Below, one piece after another: positions 55,506-63,481 of a DNA stretch of 64,000 nucleotides. The position numbers were made by a program, and so were the translations under genes. The stretch covers positions 2,852,001 through 2,916,000 of the forward strand of contig NZ_JACHBQ010000001.1 in the NCBI RefSeq assembly GCF_014200405.1, in the 5' to 3' direction. This stretch comes from Cryobacterium roopkundense. Its GTDB lineage: Bacteria > Actinomycetota > Actinomycetes > Actinomycetales > Microbacteriaceae. Within the stretch, counting starts at the first letter, position 1. The number at the start of each line of letters is the position of its first letter. The notes beneath the pieces were generated by a model, which saw nothing but the letters and a program-made list of their open reading frames with translations, had not been told where the DNA came from and made no database searches.

Positions 55506-55540
55506 AAACCGGTTGTCCCGCTAGGCGGGGCAGCCGGTTT
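55506..55540 (+). terminator. Intrinsic terminator of sdhCDAB
   Basis: 16-bp stem (left arm AAACCGGTTGTCCCGC, right arm GCGGGGCAGCCGGTTT, two G-U pairs) with a 3-nt loop. Confidence 0.75.
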
Positions 55541-55560
55541 CTGCGTTGTGCGGCCAGAAA

Positions 55561-55597
55561 AGCCGATGGCGCCGGTTCGGGTGCGGCGCCATCGGCT
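55561..55597 (-). terminator. Second hairpin, minus-strand terminator-like
   Basis: Perfect 14-bp arms AGCCGATGGCGCCG / CGGCGCCATCGGCT with a 9-nt loop; the U-tract TTTTCTGG is on the minus strand. No minus-strand gene reads into it, so it may block antisense transcription. Confidence 0.5.
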
Positions 55598-55746
55598 GTT
55601 CGAATCGATCGAACACGCTCGCGTTCGCCGATACGGCATGCTTGCAGACCTGTTACGGGCGCCGCAAGACTGGACAGCACGCTCGCCCCATAGTGGGGGC
55701 ACGGCGCCAGACGGCCCGGTCACCGCGTCTTTCGTCGCCCCGTGTA

Positions 55747-55752
55747 TAGGCT
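55747..55752 (+). promoter_or_regulatory. Predicted -10 box of the YihY gene
   Basis: TAGGCT, 6 nt before GTG 55759. Confidence 0.45.
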
Positions 55753-55758
55753 GGTCGG

Positions 55759-56820
55759 GTGAAGTCGCTCATCGGAATCGTGACAGCCCTCCGCCCCGTG
55801 CGTGTGTTCACGCACTTCACCGATCGCAGCGGTCCGATCATGGCCGGTGGCATGTCGTATCAGGCCATCTTCGCGGTGTTCGCGGCCGTGTGGGTGGGCT
55901 TCTCGCTCGCCGGCATCTTTCTGGTGAACTCCCCCGAGCTCACCACCCAGCTCTACGCCACCATCAACCAGTCCGTGCCGGGGTTGATCGGTCCGGAGGG
56001 GGTGATCGACCCGAAGGAGCTCTCCACCTCGGGCACCCTCGAGTGGGTCGGCGCCATCGCCCTCGCCGGGCTGCTGCTCACGGCCGTCGGCTGGCTCTCC
56101 ACCACGGCACTGGCCGTGCGCCGCATCTTCGGAATGCCCAAGCAGACCACGTTCTTCCTCATCGTGAAGGTGCGCGAGCTCGGCCTCGGGCTGCTCTTCG
56201 GCCTCGCCCTCGTGTTGTCGGCCGTGGTCTCGCTCGCGAGCACGACCGCGCTCGACGCCATCTTCGGCTTCGCCGGTATCAGCCAGGACTCGTTCTGGTA
56301 CCAGGCCACGGCCCGCGGAATCGGGCTGGCCCTCGTATTGCTGATCGATACCGTGACCCTGGCAGCCCTCTACAGGGTGCTGTCCAGGGTTCGTATTCCG
56401 TTCCGACGGCTCGTGACCGGCGCCCTGCTCGGCGGCATCGCGCTCGGCGTGATGAAGATCCTCGGTGGCGCCCTGCTCGGCGGTGCCACCAAGAACCCGC
56501 TGCTCGCCACGTTCGCGGTGATAATCGGGCTGCTCATCTGGTTCAACCTCGTGAGCACCGTCATCCTGGTTGCGGCCTCCTGGATCGCCGTCGGAATGCA
56601 CGACGCCGGCATCCCGCCCATCTCGCTCAGCGCCGACCAGGTCGCGGCGGAGAAGACCCGGGTCGAGGCCGAGGAACAGCGCGCGCAGGCCGAGGCCCAA
56701 CTCGCATCCGCTCGAGAGGCCTACCTCGCCACCCCCTGGTTTCTGCGCTGGCGGGCCGGCCGCCGGGTGCGGGCCGCCGCGAAGGCCGTCAAGAACCTGG
56801 CAGCGGTGGCCCCTCGGTAG
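55759..56820 (+). CDS. YihY/BrkB-family membrane protein
   Basis: 353 residues. About six TM helices; AGGMSYQAIFAVFAAVWVGF and FRRLVTGALLGGIALGVMKIL are family features, and a charged coiled-coil-like tail (about 295-320) follows. Function not established (once called RNase BN). The TAG stop forms the first half of the -10 box of the next gene. Confidence 0.88.
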   Translation: MKSLIGIVTALRPVRVFTHFTDRSGPIMAGGMSYQAIFAVFAAVWVGFSLAGIFLVNSPELTTQLYATINQSVPGLIGPEGVIDPKELSTSGTLEWVGAIALAGLLLTAVGWLSTTALAVRRIFGMPKQTTFFLIVKVRELGLGLLFGLALVLSAVVSLASTTALDAIFGFAGISQDSFWYQATARGIGLALVLLIDTVTLAALYRVLSRVRIPFRRLVTGALLGGIALGVMKILGGALLGGATKNPLLATFAVIIGLLIWFNLVSTVILVAASWIAVGMHDAGIPPISLSADQVAAEKTRVEAEEQRAQAEAQLASAREAYLATPWFLRWRAGRRVRAAAKAVKNLAAVAPR

Positions 56821-56823
56821 AAT
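56818..56823 (+). promoter_or_regulatory. Predicted -10 box of xthA
   Basis: TAGAAT, 6 nt before ATG 56830. Its TAG is the stop codon of the YihY gene. Confidence 0.5.
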
Positions 56824-56829
56824 TGGCTC

Positions 56830-57669
56830 ATGCCTTCTGCCAAGCCCCTCCGTATTGCCAGCGTCAACACCAACGGAGTGCGCGCCGCGTACCGCAAGGG
56901 GATGGGCGACTGGCTCGCCACCCGCGACGTGGATATCCTCGCGATCCAGGAAGTGCGCGCCTCCCTCGACGACCTGGAGGGGCTGCTCGGGCCGGACTGG
57001 AACATCCTGCACGACGCCGCAACGGCCAAGGGACGCGCCGGCGTGGCCCTCGCGAGCCGCAAGGCGGCCAGCATCCACAGGGTCGAGCTCGGCGCGGAAG
57101 AATTCGACAGCGCCGGCCGGTGGCTCGAAGCCGACTACGAGGTGAACGGTCGGCTGGTCACCGTCGTGAGCACCTACGTGCACTCGGGCGAGACCGACAC
57201 CCCGAAGCAGGTCGAGAAGTACAAGTTCCTCGATGCCATGCTCAAGCGGATGCCCGAACTCACCACCCATAGCCCCCTCGCGGTCGTGCTCGGCGACCTC
57301 AACGTGGGCCATCGCACCCTCGACATCAAGAACTGGCGCGGCAACAAGAAGCACGCCGGCTTCCTGCCAGAGGAGCGCGAGTACTTCGACCGTATCCTCG
57401 GCGCGGAGGGTACGGCTGATTACAACGCGGGCGGCGGCCTCGGCTGGATCGATGTGGGCCGCAAGTGGGCTGGCGAGGTCGAGGGACCGTACACCTGGTG
57501 GTCACAGCGCGGGCAGGCGTTCGACAACGACACGGGTTGGCGTCTGGACTACCAGCTAGCTTCCCCCGAGCTCGCGGCATCCGTTACCGACTACGCGGTC
57601 GACCGGGCCGCAGCCTATGACCAGCGCTGGTCCGACCACTCCCCAGTGGTCGTCGACTACGCCATCTGA
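56830..57669 (+). CDS. xthA: Exodeoxyribonuclease III
   Basis: 279 residues of the EEP nuclease superfamily. IASVNTNGVRAA, LAIQEVRA (metal Glu), STYVHSG, VLGDLNVGHRTLDI (Asp/Asn) and WRLDYQLAS...WSDHSPVVVDY (catalytic Asp/His). AP endonuclease and 3'-exonuclease in base-excision repair. Confidence 0.95.
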   Translation: MPSAKPLRIASVNTNGVRAAYRKGMGDWLATRDVDILAIQEVRASLDDLEGLLGPDWNILHDAATAKGRAGVALASRKAASIHRVELGAEEFDSAGRWLEADYEVNGRLVTVVSTYVHSGETDTPKQVEKYKFLDAMLKRMPELTTHSPLAVVLGDLNVGHRTLDIKNWRGNKKHAGFLPEEREYFDRILGAEGTADYNAGGGLGWIDVGRKWAGEVEGPYTWWSQRGQAFDNDTGWRLDYQLASPELAASVTDYAVDRAAAYDQRWSDHSPVVVDYAI

Positions 57670-57692
57670 CCCTTTCTTTCTGGAGACTTTCA

Positions 57693-58697
57693 ATGACTAA
57701 ACCACGTTTGTATTCGGGCATGCAGCCCTCGGCCGAATCACTGCAGATCGGCAACTACATCGGCGCCCTGCTCAACTGGAAGGAGCTTCAAAAGAGCCAC
57801 GACGCGTTCTTCTCGATCGTCGACCTGCACGCCATCACGGTGGCGCAAGACCCGGCGCTGCTGGCCCTCAACACCCGCCGCACGGCCGCACAGTACATCG
57901 CCGCCGGCATCGATCCCTCCGCCTCGACGCTGTACGTGCAGTCGCATGTGGCAGCGCACGCCCAGCTCGCGTGGGTGCTCAACACCATCACCGGGTTCGG
58001 TGAGGCGAGCCGCATGACGCAGTTCAAGGACAAGTCGACCCGGTTCGGCGCCGACGCCACGACCCTGGGCCTGTTCGCGTACCCCACGCTGATGGCCGCC
58101 GATATTCTGCTGTACCAGACGTCGATAGTGCCAGTGGGCGAGGACCAGCGACAACATGTGGAGCTCACCCGCGACCTCGCCGCTCGGTTCAACTCGCGCT
58201 TCGGCGATACCTTCACGGTGCCAGAGGTGGCGATCGTGAAAGAGACCGCGAAGATCTACGACCTGCAGAACCCCACCTCCAAGATGTCAAAGTCTGCCGA
58301 GTCGCACGCCGGCGTGATCTGGGTGTTGGATGAGGCATCCGTTACGAAAAAAAAGATCATGCGGGCCGTCACCGATGCCGATGGCGGTGTTGTCTTCGAC
58401 CGCGAGAACAAGCCCGGCGTGGCCAACCTGCTCACGATCTACTCCGTGCTCGCGAATCGCACCGTGCAGTCCCTCGAAGACGAGTACGCGGGCCGCGGCT
58501 ACGGCGACCTGAAGAAGGGGCTCGTGGAGGTCGTGACCGGAACGTTTGATCCGATTCGAGCGCGCGTCACCGAGCTGCTCGACGACCCTGCCGAGCTGGA
58601 CCGGCTGCTCGCCGTGAACGCCGCGCACGCCGCCGAGGTGGCCAATGCCACCCTCGCCACCGTCTTCGAGCGCGTCGGCCTTCTTCTCCCCCGCTGA
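57693..58697 (+). CDS. trpS: Tryptophanyl-tRNA synthetase
   Basis: 334 residues, class I. The HIGH-like motif reads LQIGNYIGALLNW (Gln where His is usual), and SKMSKS is intact. GEDQRQHVELTRDLA is the tRNA-synthetase specific region. GGAGA precedes the ATG. Confidence 0.96.
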   Translation: MTKPRLYSGMQPSAESLQIGNYIGALLNWKELQKSHDAFFSIVDLHAITVAQDPALLALNTRRTAAQYIAAGIDPSASTLYVQSHVAAHAQLAWVLNTITGFGEASRMTQFKDKSTRFGADATTLGLFAYPTLMAADILLYQTSIVPVGEDQRQHVELTRDLAARFNSRFGDTFTVPEVAIVKETAKIYDLQNPTSKMSKSAESHAGVIWVLDEASVTKKKIMRAVTDADGGVVFDRENKPGVANLLTIYSVLANRTVQSLEDEYAGRGYGDLKKGLVEVVTGTFDPIRARVTELLDDPAELDRLLAVNAAHAAEVANATLATVFERVGLLLPR

Positions 58698-58712
58698 TGA
58701 CCGCCCTCCCCG

Positions 58713-58740
58713 CCCCTCTGCCCCTCTGCCCCTCTGCCCC
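58713..58740. repeat. Short tandem repeat CCCCTCTG
   Basis: Three to four copies of an 8-mer just after trpS; possible slippage site without coding effect. Confidence 0.6.
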
Positions 58741-58750
58741 TGCTTATGCG

Positions 58751-58842
58751 GCATAACTCCTGCAGATTGTCGCGGGTCGATTCGGCTGGCCCGGAATCAC
58801 GGGCAACTGTCCCGGCGCGTGCGGAACCTGCAGGAGTTATGC
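58751..58842. repeat. Inverted-repeat element, family A copy 3 (92 bp)
   Basis: Arms GCATAACTCCTGCA / TGCAGGAGTTATGC. The interior contains CCCGGAATCACGGG, a core partly shared with copies 4 and 5. Between trpS and the HAD gene. Confidence 0.9.
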
Positions 58843-58873
58843 CCAGGGACCGCGTGAGGGCTGGGGTCGCGCC

Positions 58874-59608
58874 GTGACAGAACTGGTGCTGTTCGACCTC
58901 GACGACACACTGTTCGCACACCGCGAGGCTGTGGAAGACGGCATACTGCGCCACCTTGGGGTCGTGCGGGGGCCGTTCGTCGGGGCCGATCCGATGGCGG
59001 CACAGAGTCTGTGGCGAGACCTCGAAGAGGAGCACTACCACTCGTACCTCGCTGGCAGGCTCGACTTTCACGGGCAGCGCCGTGAACGCGCCCGGGACTT
59101 TTGCGCCGCCTACAACCTGGTGCTCGATGACGCTTCGGCATCGGCCTGGTTCGAAAGTTACTTCGTGCACTACCGCGACAGCTGGCGCCTGCACGGCGAT
59201 GCACTGGCCTGCCTCGACGCGCTGACTAACGCGGGCGTGCGCGTGGGTCTAATCACCAACGGGGACCTCGAATTTCAGAGCGAGAAGATCCGGCGGGTAG
59301 GCCTGGCTGACCGCGTCGAGCACGTGATCACTTCGGGCGAGCTGGGCGTGGCCAAGCCCGACGCCCGCATCTTCCACCACGCCTGCTCAGTCTTCGGCGT
59401 AGAACCCTCGGCAGCAGCGTATGTCGGAGACCGGCTGCGCACCGACGCGATCGGGGCCGCCGCGTCCGGACTCGCGGGCATCTGGATCGACCGGCGCGCG
59501 GTATCCGTTACCCCCGACGACGCCGCCGACATGTCCCGTCTCGGCATTCTCCGAATCGCAACCCTGGCCGGCCTGCCCTCCGCCGCCCGCAGCGGTACCC
59601 CTGCATAA
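58874..59608 (+). CDS. HAD-family phosphatase
   Basis: 244 residues from GTG 58874. Motif I FDLDDTLF (nucleophile Asp), motif II LITNGD, motif III Lys near GVAKPD and motif IV GDRLRTDAIGA. Similar to YjjG/GS1-like nucleotide or sugar phosphatases; substrate unknown. Its TAA stop lies inside family A copy 4 (GCATAA). Confidence 0.88.
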   Translation: MTELVLFDLDDTLFAHREAVEDGILRHLGVVRGPFVGADPMAAQSLWRDLEEEHYHSYLAGRLDFHGQRRERARDFCAAYNLVLDDASASAWFESYFVHYRDSWRLHGDALACLDALTNAGVRVGLITNGDLEFQSEKIRRVGLADRVEHVITSGELGVAKPDARIFHHACSVFGVEPSAAAYVGDRLRTDAIGAAASGLAGIWIDRRAVSVTPDDAADMSRLGILRIATLAGLPSAARSGTPA

Positions 59609-59694
59609 CTCCTGCAATCTGTGCCTGGTAGATTCGACGACCCCTGAATCACGGGCAGATGTCTCGCCTTGTCGAGAATTTGCAGGAGTTATGC
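59603..59694. repeat. Inverted-repeat element, family A copy 4 (92 bp)
   Basis: Arms GCATAACTCCTGCAA / TTGCAGGAGTTATGC, interior with GAATCACGGGCA like copy 3. The left arm supplies the stop codon of the HAD gene. It lies in the convergent gap with the DUF559 gene. Confidence 0.9.
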
Positions 59695-59708
59695 CGAAGG
59701 CGTGCAGA

Positions 59709-60620
59709 CTAGGCGTGAGCAAATGCTCGGGGGCTTCCGTGGCGGCAAATATCGACGAGATTGCGGATCGCTCGAAGTACGCCCTCCGGGTCGAACATTA
59801 TGTCCTGGTAGAGCACGCGGAGCGTCAGGTAATTACGAGCAGCCAGTAAACGGTCTCTCGTGCGATCGCGCATCTGTTGCTCCCAGCTCTTGTGGTGGCT
59901 CTTACTGTCGGCCTCGACGACCACACACCCCTCCACGAGCAAATCCACTCGACCCACTCCGTCAATAGAAACCTGAATGTCACAGCGAAACCCGGCGAAG
60001 CGGAACAGGTCTCGCAGCACTGACTCTTGGCCGGCATCCACTCGCGCATCGATTTTGGACCGCAGGGCGCGATATTTCTCAGGGACGTGAGCGAAGATCT
60101 CATCGAGGTCGCCCGCTCGAATCTTCTGTTCATGCAGGGCCGTGTCCAGCGCCGCCAAAGCGAATCGCGGTTCCTGACACTGAATAATCTGGGCGAGGGC
60201 GTCGCGGGCGCCGACGCAGTACTCCGTGCCGTCAGCTCTGTCGATGAGCGGCCACCAGTGCAGCTGGACACCGTCCCGTGAGGCGACCGCGAGCGGAACT
60301 TTTCTGCTCTGTGGGCTGCGGAGCCGTGACCCCTCGCGCGGAATATGCACGTGCGTGAACTGTGAGTCGAAGGCGAAGAAACCGATCTCGCGGGCTGCCG
60401 AGACGCAGCCTTCCCGCCCGCCAATGCGCACGGCCTCGATAGTGTGGCGGTCAGTTTCTGGAAGAGCGTAGTGATCACGGCGCACTCTGATGAGTGCGTT
60501 GCTGCTCACCGCCGCCGTAATCTGCAGTGGTCGCATTCCGCTGTCCAGCAGGTCCTTTCGGCTGACAATGCGGCACTCTCGAGCGAAGGCCTTCAGGAAT
60601 GGATTCATGGCGTCGAGCAT
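59709..60620 (-). CDS. AbiEi/DUF559-family protein
   Basis: 303 residues (ATG 60620; 60608 also possible). N-terminal AbiEi-like helix-turn-helix part (FLKAFARECRIVSRKDLLDSGM), middle domain, and C-terminal DUF559 with VDLLVEGCVVVEADSKSHH, a PD-(D/E)XK-like core (D..E.D.K). Families like this are multicopy in Microbacteriaceae and are named after type IV toxin-antitoxin antitoxins, but no toxin gene is adjacent, so function is open. Flanked by family A elements on both sides. Confidence 0.8.
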   Translation of the reverse strand: MLDAMNPFLKAFARECRIVSRKDLLDSGMRPLQITAAVSSNALIRVRRDHYALPETDRHTIEAVRIGGREGCVSAAREIGFFAFDSQFTHVHIPREGSRLRSPQSRKVPLAVASRDGVQLHWWPLIDRADGTEYCVGARDALAQIIQCQEPRFALAALDTALHEQKIRAGDLDEIFAHVPEKYRALRSKIDARVDAGQESVLRDLFRFAGFRCDIQVSIDGVGRVDLLVEGCVVVEADSKSHHKSWEQQMRDRTRDRLLAARNYLTLRVLYQDIMFDPEGVLRAIRNLVDICRHGSPRAFAHA

Positions 60621-60710
60621 CGTCGATCTTCAGGTCCGTGGACTCGTCCTGAACAAATCTGTGGAGAAGCCGACAACTTACAACCCTGTGCATAACTCTC
60701 TCGCGAGGTC

Positions 60711-60799
60711 ATAACTCCTGCAATAGTCCAGCCACCCTAGAATCACGCCCGGAACCATGCGGGACCCCGAAACCGTCCAGCAATTTGCAGGAGTTATGC
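60711..60799. repeat. Inverted-repeat element, family A copy 5 (89 bp)
   Basis: Arms CATAACTCCTGCAA / TTGCAGGAGTTATG; interior carries CCCTAGAATCACG, related to copies 3 and 4. Confidence 0.9.
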
Positions 60800-60849
60800 C
60801 GAAACGGGGCCCACAACATCCGCTTAGAGGGTCACAGGCCCCCGAACGA

Positions 60850-60939
60850 CATAACTCCTGCAAATTGCCCGGCCCGTGTTCCAGAACCGCGGAAACACGG
60901 GCCTCGGATAATCCGAGGCGGCAAATTGCAGGAGTTATG
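60850..60939. repeat. Inverted-repeat element, family A copy 6 (90 bp)
   Basis: Arms CATAACTCCTGCAAATT / AATTTGCAGGAGTTATG-type (17 bp). The interior forms two perfect hairpins: GGCCCGTGTT...AACACGGGCC and CCTCGGAT...ATCCGAGG. Confidence 0.9.
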
Positions 60940-60963
60940 TTCAGGGACGAAGGCTAGGTGGGG

Positions 60964-62478
60964 CTAGCGCACGTCTTCGTCGACCCAGTCGAGGGTTTTG
61001 GTGACGGCCTTCTTCCAGTTGCGGAGCAGACGCTCGGACTCCTCTTTGTCCATGGAGGGCTCCCAGCGGGCATCTTCCTGCCAGTTGGCGCGCAGGTCGT
61101 CGAGGCCGCTCCAGAAGCCGACCGCGAGGCCGGCCGCGTAGGCCGCTCCGAGGGCGGTGGTCTCCGCAACGACAGGACGCACGACGGGAACGCCGATCAG
61201 GTCGGCCTGGAACTGCATGAGCAGGTCGTTGGCCGTGGCACCGCCGTCGACCTTGAGCTCGGTCAGCGGCACACCGGAGTCGGCGTTGACAGCGTCGAGA
61301 ACCTCACGGGTCTGGTATGCGATCGCCTCGAGCGCGGCGCGGGCGATGTGGCCCTTGTTCACGTACCGGGTGAGACCTACCAGGGCACCACGGGCATCCG
61401 AGCGCCAGTACGGCGCGAAGAGTCCAGAGAACGCCGGCACAAAGTATGCCCCGCCGTTGTCGTCGACGGTCTTGGCGAGGTCTTCGATCTCGGCGGCGTC
61501 CTTGATCATGCCGAGGTTGTCCCGCATCCACTGCACGAGCGAACCCGTGACGGCGATCGAGCCCTCAAGGGCGTAGTGCGTGGGACCGTCGCCGAGCTTG
61601 TAGCCCACTGTCGTGAGCAGCCCGTTCTTGGAGTGCACGATCTCGGTGCCGGTGTTGAAGATCAGGAAGTTACCGGTGCCGTAGGTGTTCTTCGCCTCAC
61701 CCTGATCGAACGCCGCCTGGCCGAACGTGGCGGCCTGCTGGTCGCCGAGGATACCGGCGATTGGCACCTCGCGCAGCAGGCTGTGCCCGCTGGCGATGCC
61801 GTAGACCTCCGAAGAGGACTTGATCTCGGGGAGCATCGACTTGGGCACATCGAACGCGGCGAGAATCTCGTCGTCCCACTCGAGTGTGTCGAGGCCCATG
61901 AACATCGTGCGGCTGGCGTTGGTCACGTCGGTGGCGTGAACCCCGCCCTCGATGCCGCCGGTGAGGTTCCAGAGCACCCAGGAGTCGGTCGTGCCGAAGA
62001 GCAGGTCGCCGGCGTCGGCCTTGCCCCGTGCGCCCTCGACGTTTTCGAGGATCCAGACGATCTTCGTGCCGGAGAAATACGTGGCCAGCGGCAGGCCGAC
62101 CTTGGCCTTGAAACGCTCGACACCGCCATCCGCTGCCAACCGGTCGACGATCGGCTGCGTGCGGGTGTCCTGCCAGACGATGGCGTTGTACACCGGCACG
62201 CCGGTGTTCTTGTCCCAGACAACCGCGGTCTCGCGCTGGTTGGTGATGCCGACGGCCTCAATGTCGTGCCGCGTGATGTTCGCCTTGGACAGGGCCTGCC
62301 CGATGGCCTCACGGGTGTTGTCCCAGATCTCCTTGGGGTCGTGCTCGACCCAGCCGGCCTTTGGGAAGATCTGCTCGTGCTCGAGCTGACCGGTGGAGAT
62401 GATCGACCCCGACTTGTCGAAGATGATGGCACGCGAACTCGTGGTGCCCTGGTCGATGGCGAGAACGTACTTGGTCAT
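60964..62478 (-). CDS. glpK: Glycerol kinase
   Basis: 504 residues, FGGY family. [15 protein letters not shown] (phosphate loop), [20 protein letters not shown] and [25 protein letters not shown]. Phosphorylates glycerol to sn-glycerol-3-phosphate. Follows glpF by 60 nt in the same direction, so an operon. Confidence 0.97.
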   Translation of the reverse strand: MTKYVLAIDQGTTSSRAIIFDKSGSIISTGQLEHEQIFPKAGWVEHDPKEIWDNTREAIGQALSKANITRHDIEAVGITNQRETAVVWDKNTGVPVYNAIVWQDTRTQPIVDRLAADGGVERFKAKVGLPLATYFSGTKIVWILENVEGARGKADAGDLLFGTTDSWVLWNLTGGIEGGVHATDVTNASRTMFMGLDTLEWDDEILAAFDVPKSMLPEIKSSSEVYGIASGHSLLREVPIAGILGDQQAATFGQAAFDQGEAKNTYGTGNFLIFNTGTEIVHSKNGLLTTVGYKLGDGPTHYALEGSIAVTGSLVQWMRDNLGMIKDAAEIEDLAKTVDDNGGAYFVPAFSGLFAPYWRSDARGALVGLTRYVNKGHIARAALEAIAYQTREVLDAVNADSGVPLTELKVDGGATANDLLMQFQADLIGVPVVRPVVAETTALGAAYAAGLAVGFWSGLDDLRANWQEDARWEPSMDKEESERLLRNWKKAVTKTLDWVDEDVR

Positions 62479-62538
62479 TCTTAACTCCTTTGTTGAGACT
62501 GCAGGTGTTGAGAGAAAACTCGTGAAGCGGATGCTGCG

Positions 62539-63300
62539 CTAGGCAGCCAGGATCGGCAGCAAGACGATCGACGCCCAGCCAGCCAGCACGCCGCCGATGA
62601 TCGGGCCGAGAACCGGAACCCAGGAGTAGCTCCAGTCGGAGGAGCCCTTGCCCTTGATGGGCAGGAAGAAGTGCGCGATACGCGGACCGAGGTCACGAGC
62701 CGGGTTGATGGCGTAACCGGTGGGTCCACCGAGCGAGGTACCGATCACGATAACGAGCAGGGCCACCGGCAGTGCGCCGAGTGCCGCGAGGCCGGGGGTG
62801 TCGCCCTGCCGGCTGAATCCGATCACGATGAGCACCAGCACGAAGGTGCCGATGATCTCGGTGACGAGGTTCCATCCGCAGGAACGAATGGCCGGGCCGG
62901 TGGAGAAAACGCCGAGCTTGTTGGCCGGGTCGGGCTCCTGGTCGAAGTGCTGCTTGTAGGCCAGCCACACGACGACGGCACCGAGGACGGCACCGAGCAT
63001 TTCACCGGCGATATAGGTGAGGATCGAGATGATGTTCACCGGAACACCTGACCCGAATTCCTCGGCCCCCGAGGCGACGAGCCCGAGCGTGACCGCCGGG
63101 TTCAGGTGCGCTCCAGAGTTGTAGGCGGCGATGACACCGCAGTAGACCGCGAGGCCCCAGCCGATGGTGACCATGAGGAAACCACCGCCGAACCCCTTGT
63201 TCTTTGCCAACGCGACGTTGGCGACAACGCCACAGCCGAGCAGCACGAGGATGGCAGTTCCCACTACCTCCGAGAGAAATACAATTCCGAGATTGTCCAC
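62539..63300 (-). CDS. glpF: Glycerol uptake facilitator (aquaglyceroporin)
   Basis: 253 residues, MIP family. NPA motif 1 in AYNSGAHLNPAVTLG, motif 2 in TGYAINPARDLGPR; the Asp after NPAR is the mark of glycerol-type channels. Six TM helices. AGGAAGG upstream of the ATG. Confidence 0.96.
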   Translation of the reverse strand: MDNLGIVFLSEVVGTAILVLLGCGVVANVALAKNKGFGGGFLMVTIGWGLAVYCGVIAAYNSGAHLNPAVTLGLVASGAEEFGSGVPVNIISILTYIAGEMLGAVLGAVVVWLAYKQHFDQEPDPANKLGVFSTGPAIRSCGWNLVTEIIGTFVLVLIVIGFSRQGDTPGLAALGALPVALLVIVIGTSLGGPTGYAINPARDLGPRIAHFFLPIKGKGSSDWSYSWVPVLGPIIGGVLAGWASIVLLPILAA

Positions 63301-63411
63301 ATTGACCTTCCTGATGGGAGAAAAAATACCGCAAAAACGGGCCTCAGCAGCGAATCCGCTTTACTGGTAAAACCGTATCGGGGTCCGGCCCTCTTTGGGC
63401 ACGAATTTGAC

Positions 63412-63433
63412 TGCACATTCGTGCAAGTTGCAC
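63412..63433. promoter_or_regulatory. Operator-like palindromes upstream of glpF
   Basis: Overlapping TGCACATTCGTGCA (63412-63425) and GTGCAAGTTGCAC (63421-63433), about 115 bp before glpF. Candidate site for a glycerol regulator. A close match is at 26524. Confidence 0.35.
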
Positions 63434-63445
63434 TACAACCGAAAA

Positions 63446-63480
63446 CGGATACCGCGGGCCAAGTCGACCCGCGGCATCCG
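63446..63480 (-). terminator. Intrinsic terminator of glpD
   Basis: Arms CGGATACCGCGGG / CCCGCGGCATCCG (one mismatch), 9-nt loop, then TTTTCGG on the minus strand. Confidence 0.65.
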
Positions 63481-63481
63481 G

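Larger units (their letters stand above)
60621..60963. other. Intergenic region with two family A elements
   Basis: 343 bp between DUF559 and glpK genes. Holds copies 5 and 6 plus an isolated half-arm GCATAACTC at 60691-60699. No protein-coding frame with supporting signals. Confidence 0.6.

Noticed and set aside
55720..57354. 544-residue minus-strand frame opposite YihY and xthA
   Set aside because: Shadow frame; both plus-strand genes have clear motifs.
59709..60620. Type IV toxin-antitoxin pair
   Set aside because: Only the AbiEi-like protein is present; neighbours are a HAD phosphatase and glpK, not an AbiEii toxin.
58751..60939. Four repeats in 2.2 kb as a possible CRISPR array
   Set aside because: Units are inverted-repeat elements separated by whole genes, not direct repeats with even spacers; no cas genes.
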